Numbered from the stretch's first letter, positions 1 to 11,500 are shown. The stretch: 64,000 nt of DNA from Ephemerocybe angulata (GCA_013368325.1 JAACJK010000168.1:620001-684000); one strand, 5' to 3'. Translations and numbers: made by a program. Notes: generated by a model from the sequence alone, not told the origin.

Positions 1-988
1 TCAGGCATAGGTACGTGAGCAGGATGTCATGGCACGTGATGGTCCCAAAGTCACTTTCAGGGCTTGTCGCGAAGATTACGCCATAGCCTGCATGACGGAT
101 GGTGTCAGTGGGGCTGGGGGTAGTTATTTCTAAGAAAACTCACTCGGGAGCGAAGAGGACAGGGGGCATGGGCAGGGAATTGAGTGGGGAGCTCACTCAC
201 GGGTAGTTCATTGGTTCGAAGATTCGAAAGCTGTCCACTATGGAGTCGAGTCTGTCCAGGAGCGGGTCGAAGATTCGCTCAGACGGGAGCATGGTAATAG
301 CCTGTGTAGCGAGGTGGTGGGTCTCCACAAGGGTCTCCAGGGTGGGAGAGTCCGAGGTGGGGTGCCACTTGGGGCTGAGCGAGGCCAGTTCAAGTTCGGC
401 TCGTTGGAAGCAGGTGTTCGGGTCGGTGCAGCCGCGATTGTGGAGGTCGACACAAGGACAACATTGGCATCCACATTGGCCAGGTGTTGTGCCCTCTTCC
501 TAGTCTGGCTCATGCAAGGTCAGTGGGTAGGGGAAGTTGTGCACGAAGTCCTCTAGCTGCCCTACTGTGAACACGCAGTGGTTATCTCGGAGACACTGTG
601 GGATGGGGCCATTCTCTCAGGTGTTCATGGTGCCCATCTTGCCGGGATGGTACCATGCTAGGAGGGAGCACTTTACCCATAGAGATAAAATGAGGGAGGA
701 GTATTAGATGTTGTACTTTGCAGCTGTTGCCAGCATTCTGAAGATTGACTCTGGCAGGTTGCTAGCAGCCCACTATTTCCTGGGTGTCCACATCTGGAGG
801 AACACGTTCAACTTTGCGTTGAGGTTGTCTACCTTTTGGCTATCCGGGGTGTCCTCTTCTATCAGCTGGTGGGCAACTGGGACCCAGACCTCTGGGGATG
901 CCGAGAGGAATCACATCGTGTGTATGAGGTGAGTGGATTCGTTCCTTCTCTCAATGTTTAAAACTTTCTTACTACCAGCGGCATAGGG
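1..988 (-). pseudogene. LINE A relic, piece 1: C-terminal part of ORF2
   Basis: Read on the minus strand from 988 downwards, this stretch continues the frame of the LINE pieces to the right. With the Gypsy insertion and one AGGG copy removed, the frame runs without a break from the piece ending at 7664. It shows the region after the reverse transcriptase, including a cysteine-rich stretch (CQCCPCVDLHNRGC, then C five residues on) near 420-490 and an FDPLL...FRIFEP segment near 200-270. Both are features I recall from C-terminal parts of basidiomycete Tad-like LINEs. At least five in-frame stops make it a pseudogene. It continues past the left edge. Other frames here (for example the open frame at 238-513) are shadows. 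Confidence 0.7.
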
Positions 989-1318
989 TGTTACGACCTG
1001 GATGATCTATTTATTCTTTTTTCTTTTCTTTTTCTTTTCTTTTCTTTTTCTCTTTCATTTCTCTACTTCTCTATTATTTACAAGATGCGTCTCGGTCACG
1101 TGACACAGCACGTGTGATCACATGCACAGGTCACCTGTTACATCACAGGGCCAGCACAGCATCAGTCAGCACCTCAGCCAGCATGACATCATATGCACAG
1201 CACTCACACAGCTCTTCGACTCATACACGGTCATTCCTTACATAGTGTTCCACAGCTTCTGCACAGTATGTACAGCCTCGTATAGCCATAGTCACGTCAT
1301 GGTCACGAAGCATAGCAG

Positions 1319-1325
1319 TATATAA
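1319..1325 (+). promoter_or_regulatory. TATA box of the Gypsy LTR
   Basis: TATATAA lies 34 bp upstream of AGTCTTTAGCT at 1353. That spacing is right for a transcript starting at or just before 1353. The same box is present in the 3' LTR at about 7497-7503. Confidence 0.7.
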
Positions 1326-1352
1326 CCTAGGTAGATCTCACTGTATTTCCCC

Positions 1353-1363
1353 AGTCTTTAGCT
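1353..1363 (+). other. Presumed RNA 5' end that primes its own reverse transcription
   Basis: AGTCTTTAGCT, 11 nt, is the exact reverse complement of AGCTAAAGACT at 1487-1497. In Tf1 and the sushi group the first 11 nt of the mRNA fold back and anneal to the primer-binding site, are cleaved and prime minus-strand DNA. Length, position below a TATA box and perfect pairing all match that mechanism. Confidence 0.8.
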
Positions 1364-1486
1364 GGTCAATATCATGGCCTTGTCTACAAGTCTCTCACCT
1401 TGACTCTCTCGTCTCTTTTCTCTCTCTCTCGTCCTCTGTCCTAAGTTAGGGTTAGCAGCGCACCAGACCGGTCGTTCGCTGACAAT

Positions 1487-1497
1487 AGCTAAAGACT
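1487..1497 (+). other. Self-primer binding site
   Basis: AGCTAAAGACT begins two bases after the 5' LTR and pairs perfectly with 1353-1363. I see no match to a tRNA 3' end here, so self-priming replaces the usual tRNA primer. Confidence 0.8.
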
Positions 1498-2054
1498 CCT
1501 TCTTCGTCGCTGATCACCTCGATCCTCGACGCCATCACCACTCTCAACAACCATCAAACCTTGCCCGCGCTTAGGTGTGTGTTCCCTTTATCCCATTTTT
1601 ACACAATCCCCTTTTATCCCAAGCAACACCCCTCTGTAGGAGGCAGCACCTTGGAGAGCGTGAGACTTTAGGTCTTAAGCACATAGCGTAGAAGCCCCAC
1701 TCTGAGAGGCCCAGACTTCTGATCTTCCCTGTTCGTTGTGATCTTCGATAACGGGAAGCTAAGAACCTGGTAACCGGTACTCAGAGTGATCGAGAGCTAC
1801 GGCTCGGGCTTAGTTTACAAACTCCCCTTTTACTCCTTTTTCTCTTGCCCAATTAGGCCCTTTGTAGTTTGTCAACGGGCACTCTAGTCTACGTAGACAC
1901 ATTCCATAAGAGCCGCCCTCTCGGAGATAGCAACTCGATCTCCACGACCTCAAACAAATCGCATTGCGTAGACTGTACGGTATATCCTGCAGCCTGATGC
2001 ATAGGATCGGACCGAGTATCCACACAAGCAAACCCCTATCCCACATCGCCTACC

Positions 2055-3209
2055 ATGGCAGAAGCCCTCCAGTTTGCCATGGCCACCCTGGCGTGGACTA
2101 TGACCAATCTTGGAAACATCGTTGCCTCCTTTGCAACAACCTTTGATCGAAGCTCCACGGAACTCTCCACTGCTGCAACAAATCTCGCTTCAGCCTCCGA
2201 AGAACAGGCTCTCCTCACCCAAAAACAGACCGAACTCGCCACAGAACTCGCCAAGCACCGAGCCACTACTGCGCTCAAGAAACTGAAACCTGACCCTCCG
2301 AAAGAATTCAATGGAGCTCCTGAAAGAGCAGGAGGCTTCATTGCAGAACTGGAAATGTACTATGACATCATGGAAGTCAACTACACAAAGCAACGGATCA
2401 TCTTCGCCCTTTCCAAGATCAAAGGAGGAACGAACGACATGGCTAGTCACTGGGCGGACAGCCAGAGAACTTTCATAAGGAACCACAAACCGACCGCCGA
2501 TGAACCAACCTACTTCAAGAACTGGAACCAATTCGTCGTTACCTTCAACAGCCACTTCGTCATCCAAAATGTCTCGGAAGCTGCCATCGACAAGATGCGC
2601 ACCCTCGTCCAAGGAAGCTCCACCTGCGAAGAGTACACCATCCTCTTCCAAGGGTACTTGACCCAGTCTGGATATAACGAACCGGCCATGCTTGCCGAGT
2701 ACAAACGAGGACTGAACAAGGCACTCAGGGACAAGATCTATGGACTGATCCCGATGCCTATGACACTAGAGGATTGGGCCAAGAAGGCATGCACTCTGGA
2801 CAGACAGTTCCGCCTAGCAAAAGGGGAACGGAACAACGAACAGACCACCCAAAGGAGATGGACTCCTAGGGAGAACAATCGACCCACACACTACGCCACA
2901 ACCCCAGCTCGTGACCCCAATGCCATGGACGTAGATCGCAATCGTTCCCCTCTCATCTGCTACACTTGTGGGAAACCCGGTCACCGATCTGACTCCTGCA
3001 GGCAGGCTGTACCCGATGTTAGCTGCGCCTACTGCAAGGCCAAAGGACACAAGATTGCCGACTGCAAGTCTCCCAAAAAGAAGCCCTTTGCCCCATTCGC
3101 CAAAGACACTGCCGCTCCTCCCCAGTACACCCGCGTCAACGACTTTGACCTTTCCGCTATGCCCGAATCTGAGATTGAGGCCCTCAAAGCCAAGTTGAAG
3201 GATTTTTAA
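2055..3209 (+). CDS. gag: Gag of Gypsy chromovirus
   Basis: 384 residues, intact, starting at an ACCATGG context. The N-terminal 80 residues look like a helical, coiled-coil-prone segment. The middle (about 95-260) is a retrotransposon Gag capsid region. Two zinc knuckles follow: CYTCGKPGHRSDSC near residues 301-314 and CAYCKAKGHKIADC near 324-337. The product would form cytoplasmic virus-like particles and bind the element RNA. It ends in TAA at 3207-3209, 32 bp before the first pol ATG. Pol lies in the -1 frame, which is already open upstream of that ATG, so either -1 slippage at the TTTTT run before the stop or reinitiation is possible. Confidence 0.92.
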   Translation: MAEALQFAMATLAWTMTNLGNIVASFATTFDRSSTELSTAATNLASASEEQALLTQKQTELATELAKHRATTALKKLKPDPPKEFNGAPERAGGFIAELEMYYDIMEVNYTKQRIIFALSKIKGGTNDMASHWADSQRTFIRNHKPTADEPTYFKNWNQFVVTFNSHFVIQNVSEAAIDKMRTLVQGSSTCEEYTILFQGYLTQSGYNEPAMLAEYKRGLNKALRDKIYGLIPMPMTLEDWAKKACTLDRQFRLAKGERNNEQTTQRRWTPRENNRPTHYATTPARDPNAMDVDRNRSPLICYTCGKPGHRSDSCRQAVPDVSCAYCKAKGHKIADCKSPKKKPFAPFAKDTAAPPQYTRVNDFDLSAMPESEIEALKAKLKDF

Positions 3210-3241
3210 AGGGACCACTCGAGCGCCCAAGCGAGCTGGTC

Positions 3242-6200
3242 ATGGACTCTCAGATTCTGATACCCGACATAATATGCCCCATCCCCAATAAATTATATTT
3301 CAACGAAGAATCAGAGAACCAGGGCAGATTTAAAGGAAAGAAAGGAAAACCAGGAACGGCAGAATGGGTCGCGCAGCGACTCGATGATAGCCCTGATCGA
3401 GCAGTAGGACTTCTCCTTGCATGGACACATCACAAGAAAGTCCGAGAAGTAGGAGATGAACTCGTTGCCAAACTCCGAAAGCTCACAGACACCGAAGTAG
3501 TAGAAGCACTGGACAGCCTTGCAACTCCCAAACAATACATAAGGAGTTTAAGGACGGACAGGCAGCTTACAGCTGACATCATCGCAAGCACGGGCAATGA
3601 TAAGCGAAGCTTCTCTATCGAAGGTCTTATCGACTGTGGGTCTACCGGAAGTTGTATTGATGCTGCATTCGTCAAAGAAGAAGGGATCAACACACGACAG
3701 CTACCCCTTCCTATACCAGTCTATAACGCTGATGGAAGTCCAAACAACAACGGACCCATTACCGAAGTAGTGGAACTCTTCATCAAAATCAAGGACCACA
3801 CGGAACACATCGAGCTAGCTGTTTCGAACCTTGACAAGTCGAAGATCTTCCTAGGAATAGACTGGCTGGAGAAGCACAATCCCTCCATCGATTGGCAGAA
3901 GAAGGAGATCTTATTCAACCGATGCCCACTCGAATGCACGCCACTCATAACTGGTGACCCTGAATCAGACGAGATCAAATGGGAAGCGATCGAGGTCGGA
4001 GACCGACTGCTAGCCATTGATATCCAAGCAGAAATCAAAATAAGGGCTTTCCAAACCACTGCCTCTAAGATTGCCGAAACCAAGCACAAGGCAATGAAGG
4101 AGCGCACATTCGAAGAAGTAGTCCCAAAATGCTATCATGGCTTCAAGGACATCTTCTCGAAGGAAGCCTTTGATGAACTCCCTCCAAGGCGAGCATGGGA
4201 TCATGCGATCGAACTCATACCCAGAGCGGAAGGAATGGACAGTCGAATCTATCTCCTGAACCCAGAAGAGCAGAAGCAACTAGATGCCTTCCTGGAAGAA
4301 AACCTCAAATCAGGAAGGATCAGACCATCAAAGTCACCGATGGGAGCACCCCTCTTCTTCGTCAAAAAGAAAGACAGTACTCTACGACCTGTCCAAGACT
4401 ACAGACGGCTGAATGAGATTACGATCACCAATCGATATCCCCTTCCACTCATCCAAGAACTCATCGACAAACTCCGAGGAGCACGGTACTATTCCAAGAT
4501 CGACATCCGATGGGGTTTCAATAATGTCTGAATCAAAGAAGGAGACGAATGGAAAGCGGCCTTTTGCACCAACCGCAGGCTGTTTGAACCCCTCGTCATG
4601 TTCTTCGGTCTCAAGAACTCACCTGCCACGTTCCAGACCATGATGAATGCACTCTTCCGAGATCTCATCAACGATGGACACATTGTCATCTACATGGACG
4701 ACATCCTGATCTTTACCGACACTCTGGAGGAACATCGGAAACTAGTCACCAAAGTTCTGGAAAGGCTACGGCGATACAAGCTATTTGCCAAACCCGACAA
4801 GTGCAAGTGCTCCTTTGAACAAACGGAAGTCGAATACCTTGGTGTCATCATCTCCCACAACAAGCTTCGCATGGATCCAGAGAAGGTCAAAGCCGTCAGA
4901 GACTGGCCAGCCCCAACGACCGTCAAGGGAGTCCAGCAGTTCTTAGGATTCGCCAACTTCTACCGAAGATTCATCGAAGGGTTTGGAGGACTAGCGAGGC
5001 CACTCTCAGAACTCACGGGAAAGAAGGAATGGGGGTGGGGAAAGGAGCAAGAGGAAGCCTTCAAGGAGATAAAATGGAGAATCACGACGGCATCTGTACT
5101 TACCATGCCCAACGACAAAGGGAAATTCTGAATCGAATGTGATGCATCAGATTTCGCCATCGGTGCCATCCTATCGCAGTAACAACTAGATGGGAAATGG
5201 AAACCAATTGCATTCTTGTCACACGCCCTTAACCCGACAGAGCGGAACTACGAGATCTACGATAAGGAACTACTCGCCATCATGACTGCACTATCTGAAT
5301 GGAGACAATACCTGCTTGGAGCTGAGGAAATCTTTGAATGTTACACAGACCACAAGAACCTTAGCTACTTCAGGAAACCCCAGAAGCTCAACCGGAGACA
5401 AGCGAGATGGACCACCGAGATGCAAGACTACAACTTCACACTCCATCACCGACCTGGGAGGACCATGGCTAAGGCAGATGCTCTATCTAGACGAGATGGC
5501 CATGACAAAGGAGAACGGGACAATGAAAACGTCACAGTTCTGAAATCCGAATGGTTCCGAGCGCTTTCTATTGAAACAGACCAAGACGTCATGCGACGGA
5601 TCTTGAAGGTGTGCAGGAATAGGGACAAGTCGGTAGAAAAGGCACTCTCACAGAAGGAAGATGGATGGGAAGAAACGGAAGATGTCATCATCACCTGGAA
5701 AGGACGGATTTTCGTACCAGTAGACAAGAAGCTGCGGGAAGAAATCATCAGACAACATCATGACGCCCCCACCGCTGGACACCCGGGACAGTACAAAACC
5801 CGAGAACTCATCACGCGAAACTACTGGTGGCCCAAGGTCCAGGACTCAATTCGACGATACGTAGAAGGATGCGAAGCCTGTCAAAGGACGAAACCCAAAC
5901 ACACCTCCCCAGCAGCCCCATTGGTCCCAAACGAGATTCCATCCAGACCCTGGGAAATCATCTCTATCGATATGATCAGACCACTGCCCGAGTCCAACGG
6001 GAGTAATGCCATACTTGTAATTGTCGACAGATTCTCCAAGAAGATCGAAGCCATACCCACAACCACCGAGCTGACGTCTAAAGGAGTAGCCGAACTATAC
6101 AGAGACTATGTCTTCCGACACCACGGTCTTCCCCAAAAGGTCATCAGCGATCGAGGAACCCAATTCATCTCCAACTTCATGACAGATCTACTTCTTCTTT

Positions 6201-7114
6201 TGGGAATAAAGCACAACCGATCCACTGCATTCCACCCACAAACTGATGGACAAACCGAGTGTATCAACCAAGAGCTTGAACAGTACCTCCGACTCTTCAT
6301 CAGCGAACGACAGGATGATTGGGCAGAATGGCTCCGATTAGCAGTCTTCTCGTACAACGACAAGGTCCACTCCGCAACAGGATACTCCCCATTCTTCCTC
6401 AACTCCGGACAGCACCCTTGGAAAGGAAAAGAAGCCCGGACACGTGTAAAGTCAGAACCCGCACAACAGTTCGCTGAACGAATGAAGCAAGTACACGAGG
6501 ATGCCCGTTCCAGCCTCAAGGTGGCAGCTGAGAAAATGAAGGAGAACTACGACCGACATCGCCGAGATGCCATAGACTACAAGCCTGGTGACAAGGTTTA
6601 CCTCAAAGGAACCAACATCTCAATCACTCGTCCTTCTCAGAAACTCTCGGATAAATGTCATGGTCCATTCCCCATTGTCAAGAAGATCGGGCAATCTGCA
6701 TACCAACTCCAACTCCCTCCAAAATGGAAATCCATCCACCCTGTCTTTAACGAATCGCTCCTAACCCCGTTCAAAAGGCCCGAATTCTCCTCTCAACAAA
6801 AGCCACCGCCGCCACCACCTGTTGACGAAACAGAGGAACGATATGAAGTTGAAGCTATCCACGACTCAAAGTTCATCAGAGGGAAGCTCCATTACCTCGT
6901 TGAGTGGGCTGGATACCCTGAGGAAGAACGAACATGGGAACCGGAACGGAACATAGATAATGCAGCAGACGCTATAGCTGACTTCCACCGAAAACACCCG
7001 AGTGCGCCACAACCACACCAACTCCGCTTTATCCCTTACGAGAACCTTACCGAGAACAAGAGAGTGATCTTTGACTGGACAGATGGGAAACTGAAGGAAA
7101 TCCGACACTACTGA
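3242..7114 (+). pseudogene. pol: Pol of Gypsy chromovirus, three in-frame stops
   Basis: One frame of about 1290 codons interrupted by TGA 4529, TGA 5129 and TAA 5180. Domains in order: aspartic protease with DCGSTG near residue 130; reverse transcriptase (DYRRLN near 385, YMDD near 483); RNase H ending near 760; integrase with an HHCC zinc motif (H near 836, GCEACQ near 877) and a DDE core (IDMI near 909, SDRGTQF near 970, E in DGQTEC near 1005); and a chromodomain near 1200-1255 (YLVEWAGYPEEERTWEP). The first two stops replace what family knowledge expects to be CGA Arg, the third CAA Gln, so each is one C-to-T change. Integrase, chromodomain and YMDD look intact. The chromodomain would direct integration to heterochromatin. 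Confidence 0.93.
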
Positions 7115-7156
7115 ATGAGGGGGAGAGCGACTAAAATCGTTGAGGACGACGAAGCT

Positions 7157-7166
7157 AAAGGGGGGG
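7157..7166 (+). other. Polypurine tract
   Basis: AAAGGGGGGG sits 3 bp before the 3' LTR and is the expected plus-strand primer site. Confidence 0.85.
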
Positions 7167-7169
7167 TGA

Positions 7170-7663
7170 TGTTACGACCTGGATGATCTATTTATTCTTT
7201 TTCCTTTTCTTTTTCTTTTCTTTTCTTTTTCTCTTTCATTTCTCTACTTCTCTATTATTTACAAGACACGTCTCGGTCACGTGACACAGCATGTGATCAC
7301 ATGCACAGGTCACCTGTTACATCACGGGGCCAGCACAGCATCAGTCAGCACCTCAGTCAGCATGACATCATATGCACAGCACTCACACAGCTCTTCGACT
7401 CATACACGGTCATTCCTTACATAGCGTTCCACAGCTTCTGCACAGTATGTACAGCCTCATATAGCCATAGTCACGTCACGGTCACGAAGCATAGCAGTAT
7501 ATAACCTAGGTAGATCTCACTGTATTTCCCCAGTCTTTAGCTGGTCAATATCACGGCCTTGTCTACAAGTCTCTCGCCTTGACTCTCTCGTCTCTTTTCT
7601 CTCTCTCTCGTCCTCCGTCCTAAGTTAGGGTTAGGAGTGCACCAGACTGGTCATTCGCTAACA
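7170..7663 (+). repeat. 3' LTR of Gypsy chromovirus
   Basis: 494 bp, TGTTACGACC...CTAACA. Compared with the 5' LTR it has lost the second CACGTG (CATGTG here, with a 2-bp deletion). Differences are largely C/T or G/A, many at CpG/TpG. Confidence 0.95.
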
Positions 7664-7788
7664 AGGGGAGGGCTGTGGTGTCATGGTTTATGCTGACCAT
7701 CTTGCCTCCCCACATAATTTTGCCGATGATCTTAGTCGTTCTCTTCTCGATCGGCTTGGGCATATACTGCATTACCGCTTTAAACTGG
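7664..7788 (-). pseudogene. LINE A relic, piece 2
   Basis: The minus strand encodes AVMQYMPKPIEKRTTKIIGK and then IMWGGKMVSINHDTTALP, the segment after the RT thumb of a Tad-like LINE. It runs in frame into the piece ending at 988 once the Gypsy element is removed. Confidence 0.75.
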
Positions 7789-8084
7789 TAGTGTTCACCA
7801 TGGGTTTTGGAAACCCACAACCCACAGGCTGGGTCGCGGGTGCGGGCCGGGTGCGGGTCATCATTTCCAGACCGCGCCCTTCAAAACGAGCCCAAGAACG
7901 GCCCAATCGGCCAGAAATTGGGTGAGACATTGAAAAGACTCATATCTCGCCCAAAACCTGGCTGATTTGGCCATTTTTGGGCTTGTTTTGACGGGAAAAC
8001 CCGCGCACCGCGGGTACGGGTCATGCCTGGGTCCGGGTACGGTGCAGTACTATGGGAGCTGTGGGAAACCCATGGTGATCACTA
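7789..8084. mobile_element. hAT MITE, 296 bp
   Basis: Flanked by a perfect 8-bp duplication TAAACTGG (7781-7788, 8085-8092). Terminal inverted repeats begin TAGTGTTCACCATGGG on the left and TAGTGATCACCATGGG on the right (read inwards). It has no coding capacity. GC-rich subterminal units such as GCGGGT/ACCCGC are shared with the larger hAT element nearby, which could have supplied transposase. Confidence 0.93.
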
Positions 8085-8272
8085 TAAACTGGGTACGGCC
8101 CGGGCTCGAGTTTTGAGAGGAGGCTGCGGCCCTCAAGTGAGGGGTTTGAGCATAGCCAGAAGTCCACTTTCTTCTCTATTGTATTGATTATGGGCATCCA
8201 AACCTCGATCTGGTCGATGCCGTTTCCAATGTGTGCGCCCAGGACGCGGACCGTGGTGCCATCTCTGGTGAT
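8085..8272 (-). pseudogene. LINE A relic, piece 3
   Basis: Minus-strand reading gives TRDGTTVRVLGAHIGNG followed by an IEVWMPIINTIEKKVDFW segment, typical of the region just after the RT palm in Tad-like LINEs. It joins piece 4 in frame across the hAT insertion site. A frameshift lies near the MITE side. Confidence 0.75.
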
Positions 8273-8562
8273 TAGTGATCACCACGGGACCGGGAACCCG
8301 CGCGGGTTTTTGACCCGTCCCGCATAGGGTTAGGGTCTGGGACGCCCAATCGGGACCCCAGCCCAAACCCGTACCCGCCAGCGGGACTTGGTGGGATTTC
8401 GCCGCAGCGGACCAGCCTTTACCCGCCTCGGCCGCTTATCTCAACTATACAGTTGGAGCGCGGCATCCAAGCCACATCTCAGAGCCCTCTCCACAGCAAA
8501 AAAGGCTACAGTCCGGCGTTCTGAATCCCCGCCACTCAAAGACCGACACTCAACTTAGACAT

Positions 8563-11500
8563 ATGGGTACGTCTCACAAATAGTCTTACATTCAAGAGTC
8601 TCACTAACAACTGACCAGCAAACAATAAGAAACGTAAGGCGTCGTCGTCGATCAACGACGCTGATGCAAACTCGACCAAGACTTCGAAAAGCGGCCGCCT
8701 CCTCAAGGCGACGGCAAAAGCGACAGCGAAACTCACGGCACCTATCTCAACCTTCGTGAAAAAGGTCAAGTTGAAGGAAAAAGCAAAAACATCGGCCTCC
8801 TCCGACGCCGAGTCTACGGCCCCCAGCCAGCACGATGACACGTCCCCCATTGAGGTCCCGACGGACAACAAAGACCATCCAATCTCGGTCGCCAGCTCCT
8901 CGGATGAGGAGAGCGAAGACGACGACGGTGAGACTGGTGGAGCAGATGACCTGACAGAAGGTAAGTACATGTCCCTTTAGTAACGTGGCCAGTAACGACT
9001 CACCTGCTTCCGACACGAACAGCCCCTCGCCCCAAGGGCATGAAGACACCCGTCTACGCGTTCTTCAAGTCCGACCCCGTCTTCCAACGCATCGACGGAC
9101 GTCCCTGCCACGTGTTCACCTGTGCTGCAGCCCATTGCCGAAACCCCACCAACACTGTCCGCCGGTACCTCGATACGAAAGACTCGAACTCGACGAGTGG
9201 CCTCCGGAAGCATGCCGAAAAGTGCTGGGGTGCCGAGGCCTTGAAGGCTGCGCAAACCGCGGCCGACGCCAACACGGTTCGCAGCTCCGGGATCCTTGCG
9301 TCGGGGTCGTTCTCGGGCGCGATCGACAAGATTTTCGAACGGTTTGGAAAGGGAAGGGTAACATATTCCCATCGGGCGCACACTAAGGTTGAGTCTCGGT
9401 GAGTACTACTCCACATTCATCCAAACACCTTTCTTACTCACCTTGACAGCGCCGAATGTGTTCGTTGGGTTGCCGAGAGCCTTCGTCCTGTCGGTGTCGT
9501 CGGGGACAGACAGTTTCTGTCCATCAGCAAGACGGGCCGGCCTGATCACTACATCCCCTCGCCATCGACGGTCTCGCGTGACTTGAAGAATTCTTTCGTC
9601 AAGTGTAGGACCCGTATCGCTAAGTATCTCCAGGTAAGAGTTTGTTCCAATGAATGAGAGTACCAAACTTACCTGGTACGTAGGAATACGATGGTGCCTT
9701 GAGCTTCGCCACCTACGCATGGACGTCCCCGAACCACCGGGCCTTCGTGGCCTTCACCGTCCACCTCGAGCACAACGGCGTCCCGCTCTCCCTCCTCCTC
9801 GACTTCGTTGAGGTCCCTCGGTCCCATTCAGGCATGAACTTGGCGATGGAGTTCACGAAGCTCCTCTCTGATTTTGGAATAGAAGAGAAGGTCAGCACGG
9901 TTCGCGTTGGAGAACAACATTCCACTTACCACGCCGATAGATTCTGAGCGTCACTTGCGACAACGCAACGAACAACAACTCAATGGTCACGGAACTTGCA
10001 AAGCATGTCGACGCCTTCCCCGGTGCAGCTGCTCAGACGCGCTGCTTCACCCACGTCGTCAACCTCTCGGCCAAGTCCCTCATTCGGGTCTTCGACGCGC
10101 CCGAGAAGGAGGGCGAGGAGGATGGGGGCGATGGTAGGGTAGCAGCGGAGTTGGCGATGCTTGGGGAGGATGTTGTAGACGATGATGGTGATGCTGATGG
10201 AGATCTTGATGGCGAGCTGGAGGACAAGGACGAGGACGAGGACGAGCTGGCTGGGGTCTTTGACGCCGAAGGATGGGTGGATGAGCGCGCCGGGATGAGT
10301 GATGCCGAGCGAGAGGTGCTCGACACGAGCGTCGCTCCGGTCCGTAAAGCACTGTGGAAAGTGAGTCGATACCCTCATCACAACAAGAGATTTACTCACC
10401 GCTATCGCGTCAGCTTCGCAAGACCTCCTTCGCCATCGTGCGCTCGAGCACCATCTTGCTTCCTCGTTGGCGCGAACTGTGCAAGCAGAACGGGCTGAAG
10501 GTCCGCGTCATGCCTCGTGACGTGTCGACCCGTTGGGATTCGAGCCATGACATGGGCGCGTTCGGGTTGGAGTATCGTGTCGTTGTCAACGCAATTACAG
10601 GTGAGAAGTCGTCGGGGCTAAGGGACTACGAGTTGGCAGAAGAAGAATGGGAAATAATCGAGGAGTTGGTGAAGGTCTTAAAGGTAAGTTCATCTTCCCC
10701 TTTGTTGTGCCGTGATCGCGACGTGGCTGGTGTCGTGATACGACGTGGCTGGTGTCGTGACACGACGTGGCCTGTGTCGTGGCTTGTGTGACCGTGACTG
10801 ACTCATTTGTTCTCTCTCACAACCATCGCTCGTCTCTTTCCGCAAACATCGCTCGTCTCTTTCCGACCACCCCTCGTCTCTTTCGCGCTACCGTGCGTCT
10901 CTTTTCTTCTTCACGCACGCCCAACGCCCGACACCTGCAACCGCCCAACAGGTGTTCAAGCATGCGACACTCTTCTTCTCCCGTGGTACCCCCAACCTCG
11001 CCAGTGTAATCCCGGCCATGGACAAGATTGACGAAATTCTCACCACCAACTCCCTCGACGACAAGACCTTCCAGCCCTGCATCCGCGCTGCCTGCTCCCT
11101 CGCCAAGAAGACCCTCAACCGTTATTATGATAAGACCGACCACTCCGAGAACTACCGCATCGCGATGGGTAAGTTTCCTCCCGATTCCTTTCTCAAATGA
11201 TGTTTTCTTATTGTTCTACCAGTTCTCCACCCTCGCTTCAAGCTTGACTACTTCCGACGCGCCGACTGGGACGACGAGTGGGTCCAGGCTGCTCGGACCA
11301 TCACCGAAGACGCCTTCAACAATAGTTATCGCGACCGCGCCATCAGCGGGGCCCACACGCCCGCTGTTCCCATCTCCAGCAACATCCCTAGCTCTGCCGT
11401 GCGTCCCCTTTCTTCTTTTTTGAAGTGCTTTGTGTCCTAATGCATTCATAGCCCACCGGCAACATGTTTGACGCCACCTTCGCTGCACCACCTGCCAACG

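Larger units (their letters stand above)
989..1484 (+). repeat. 5' LTR of Gypsy chromovirus
   Basis: 496 bp, starts TGTTACGACCTGG and ends CGCTGACA, so TG...CA. The matching copy is 7170-7663. It holds a pyrimidine-rich tract (about 1013-1070), two CACGTG E-boxes (1097-1102, 1109-1114), a TATATAA box (1319-1325) and the presumed start of R near 1353. The last bases contain two TTAGGG-like units, which are LTR sequence and not telomere. Confidence 0.95.
989..7663 (+). mobile_element. Ty3/Gypsy chromovirus (Tf1/sushi type), defective
   Basis: A 6675 bp LTR retrotransposon: 5' LTR 989-1484, leader, gag 2055-3209, pol 3242-7114, polypurine tract 7157-7166, 3' LTR 7170-7663. The target duplication is AGGG (985-988 and 7664-7667). 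Removing the element plus one AGGG restores the LINE frame across the site. Pol order is protease, RT, RNase H, integrase, then a C-terminal chromodomain, which defines a chromovirus. The primer site is a self-priming one (1487-1497 pairs with 1353-1363). The two LTRs differ at roughly 17 positions, mostly transitions, so the insertion is not very recent. Three in-frame stops in pol make this copy non-autonomous. Confidence 0.95.

Noticed and set aside
238..513. Minus-strand ORF of 91 codons
   Set aside because: Low-complexity and in a different frame from the LINE coding frame.
1013..1070. Microsatellite TTTTC
   Set aside because: Irregular pyrimidine tract that belongs to the LTR and is repeated at 7194-7250.
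1441..1460. TTAGGG-like units as telomere repeat
   Set aside because: Only two units, and they are part of both Gypsy LTRs (also near 7621).
4529..5182. Programmed stop-codon readthrough in Gypsy pol
   Set aside because: Three stops at positions that need Arg or Gln, each one C-to-T from sense; mutation is simpler than recoding.
8797..9049. Antisense ORFs over hAT exons 2 and 3
   Set aside because: Shadows; the spliced plus-strand model keeps phase through all 11 exons.
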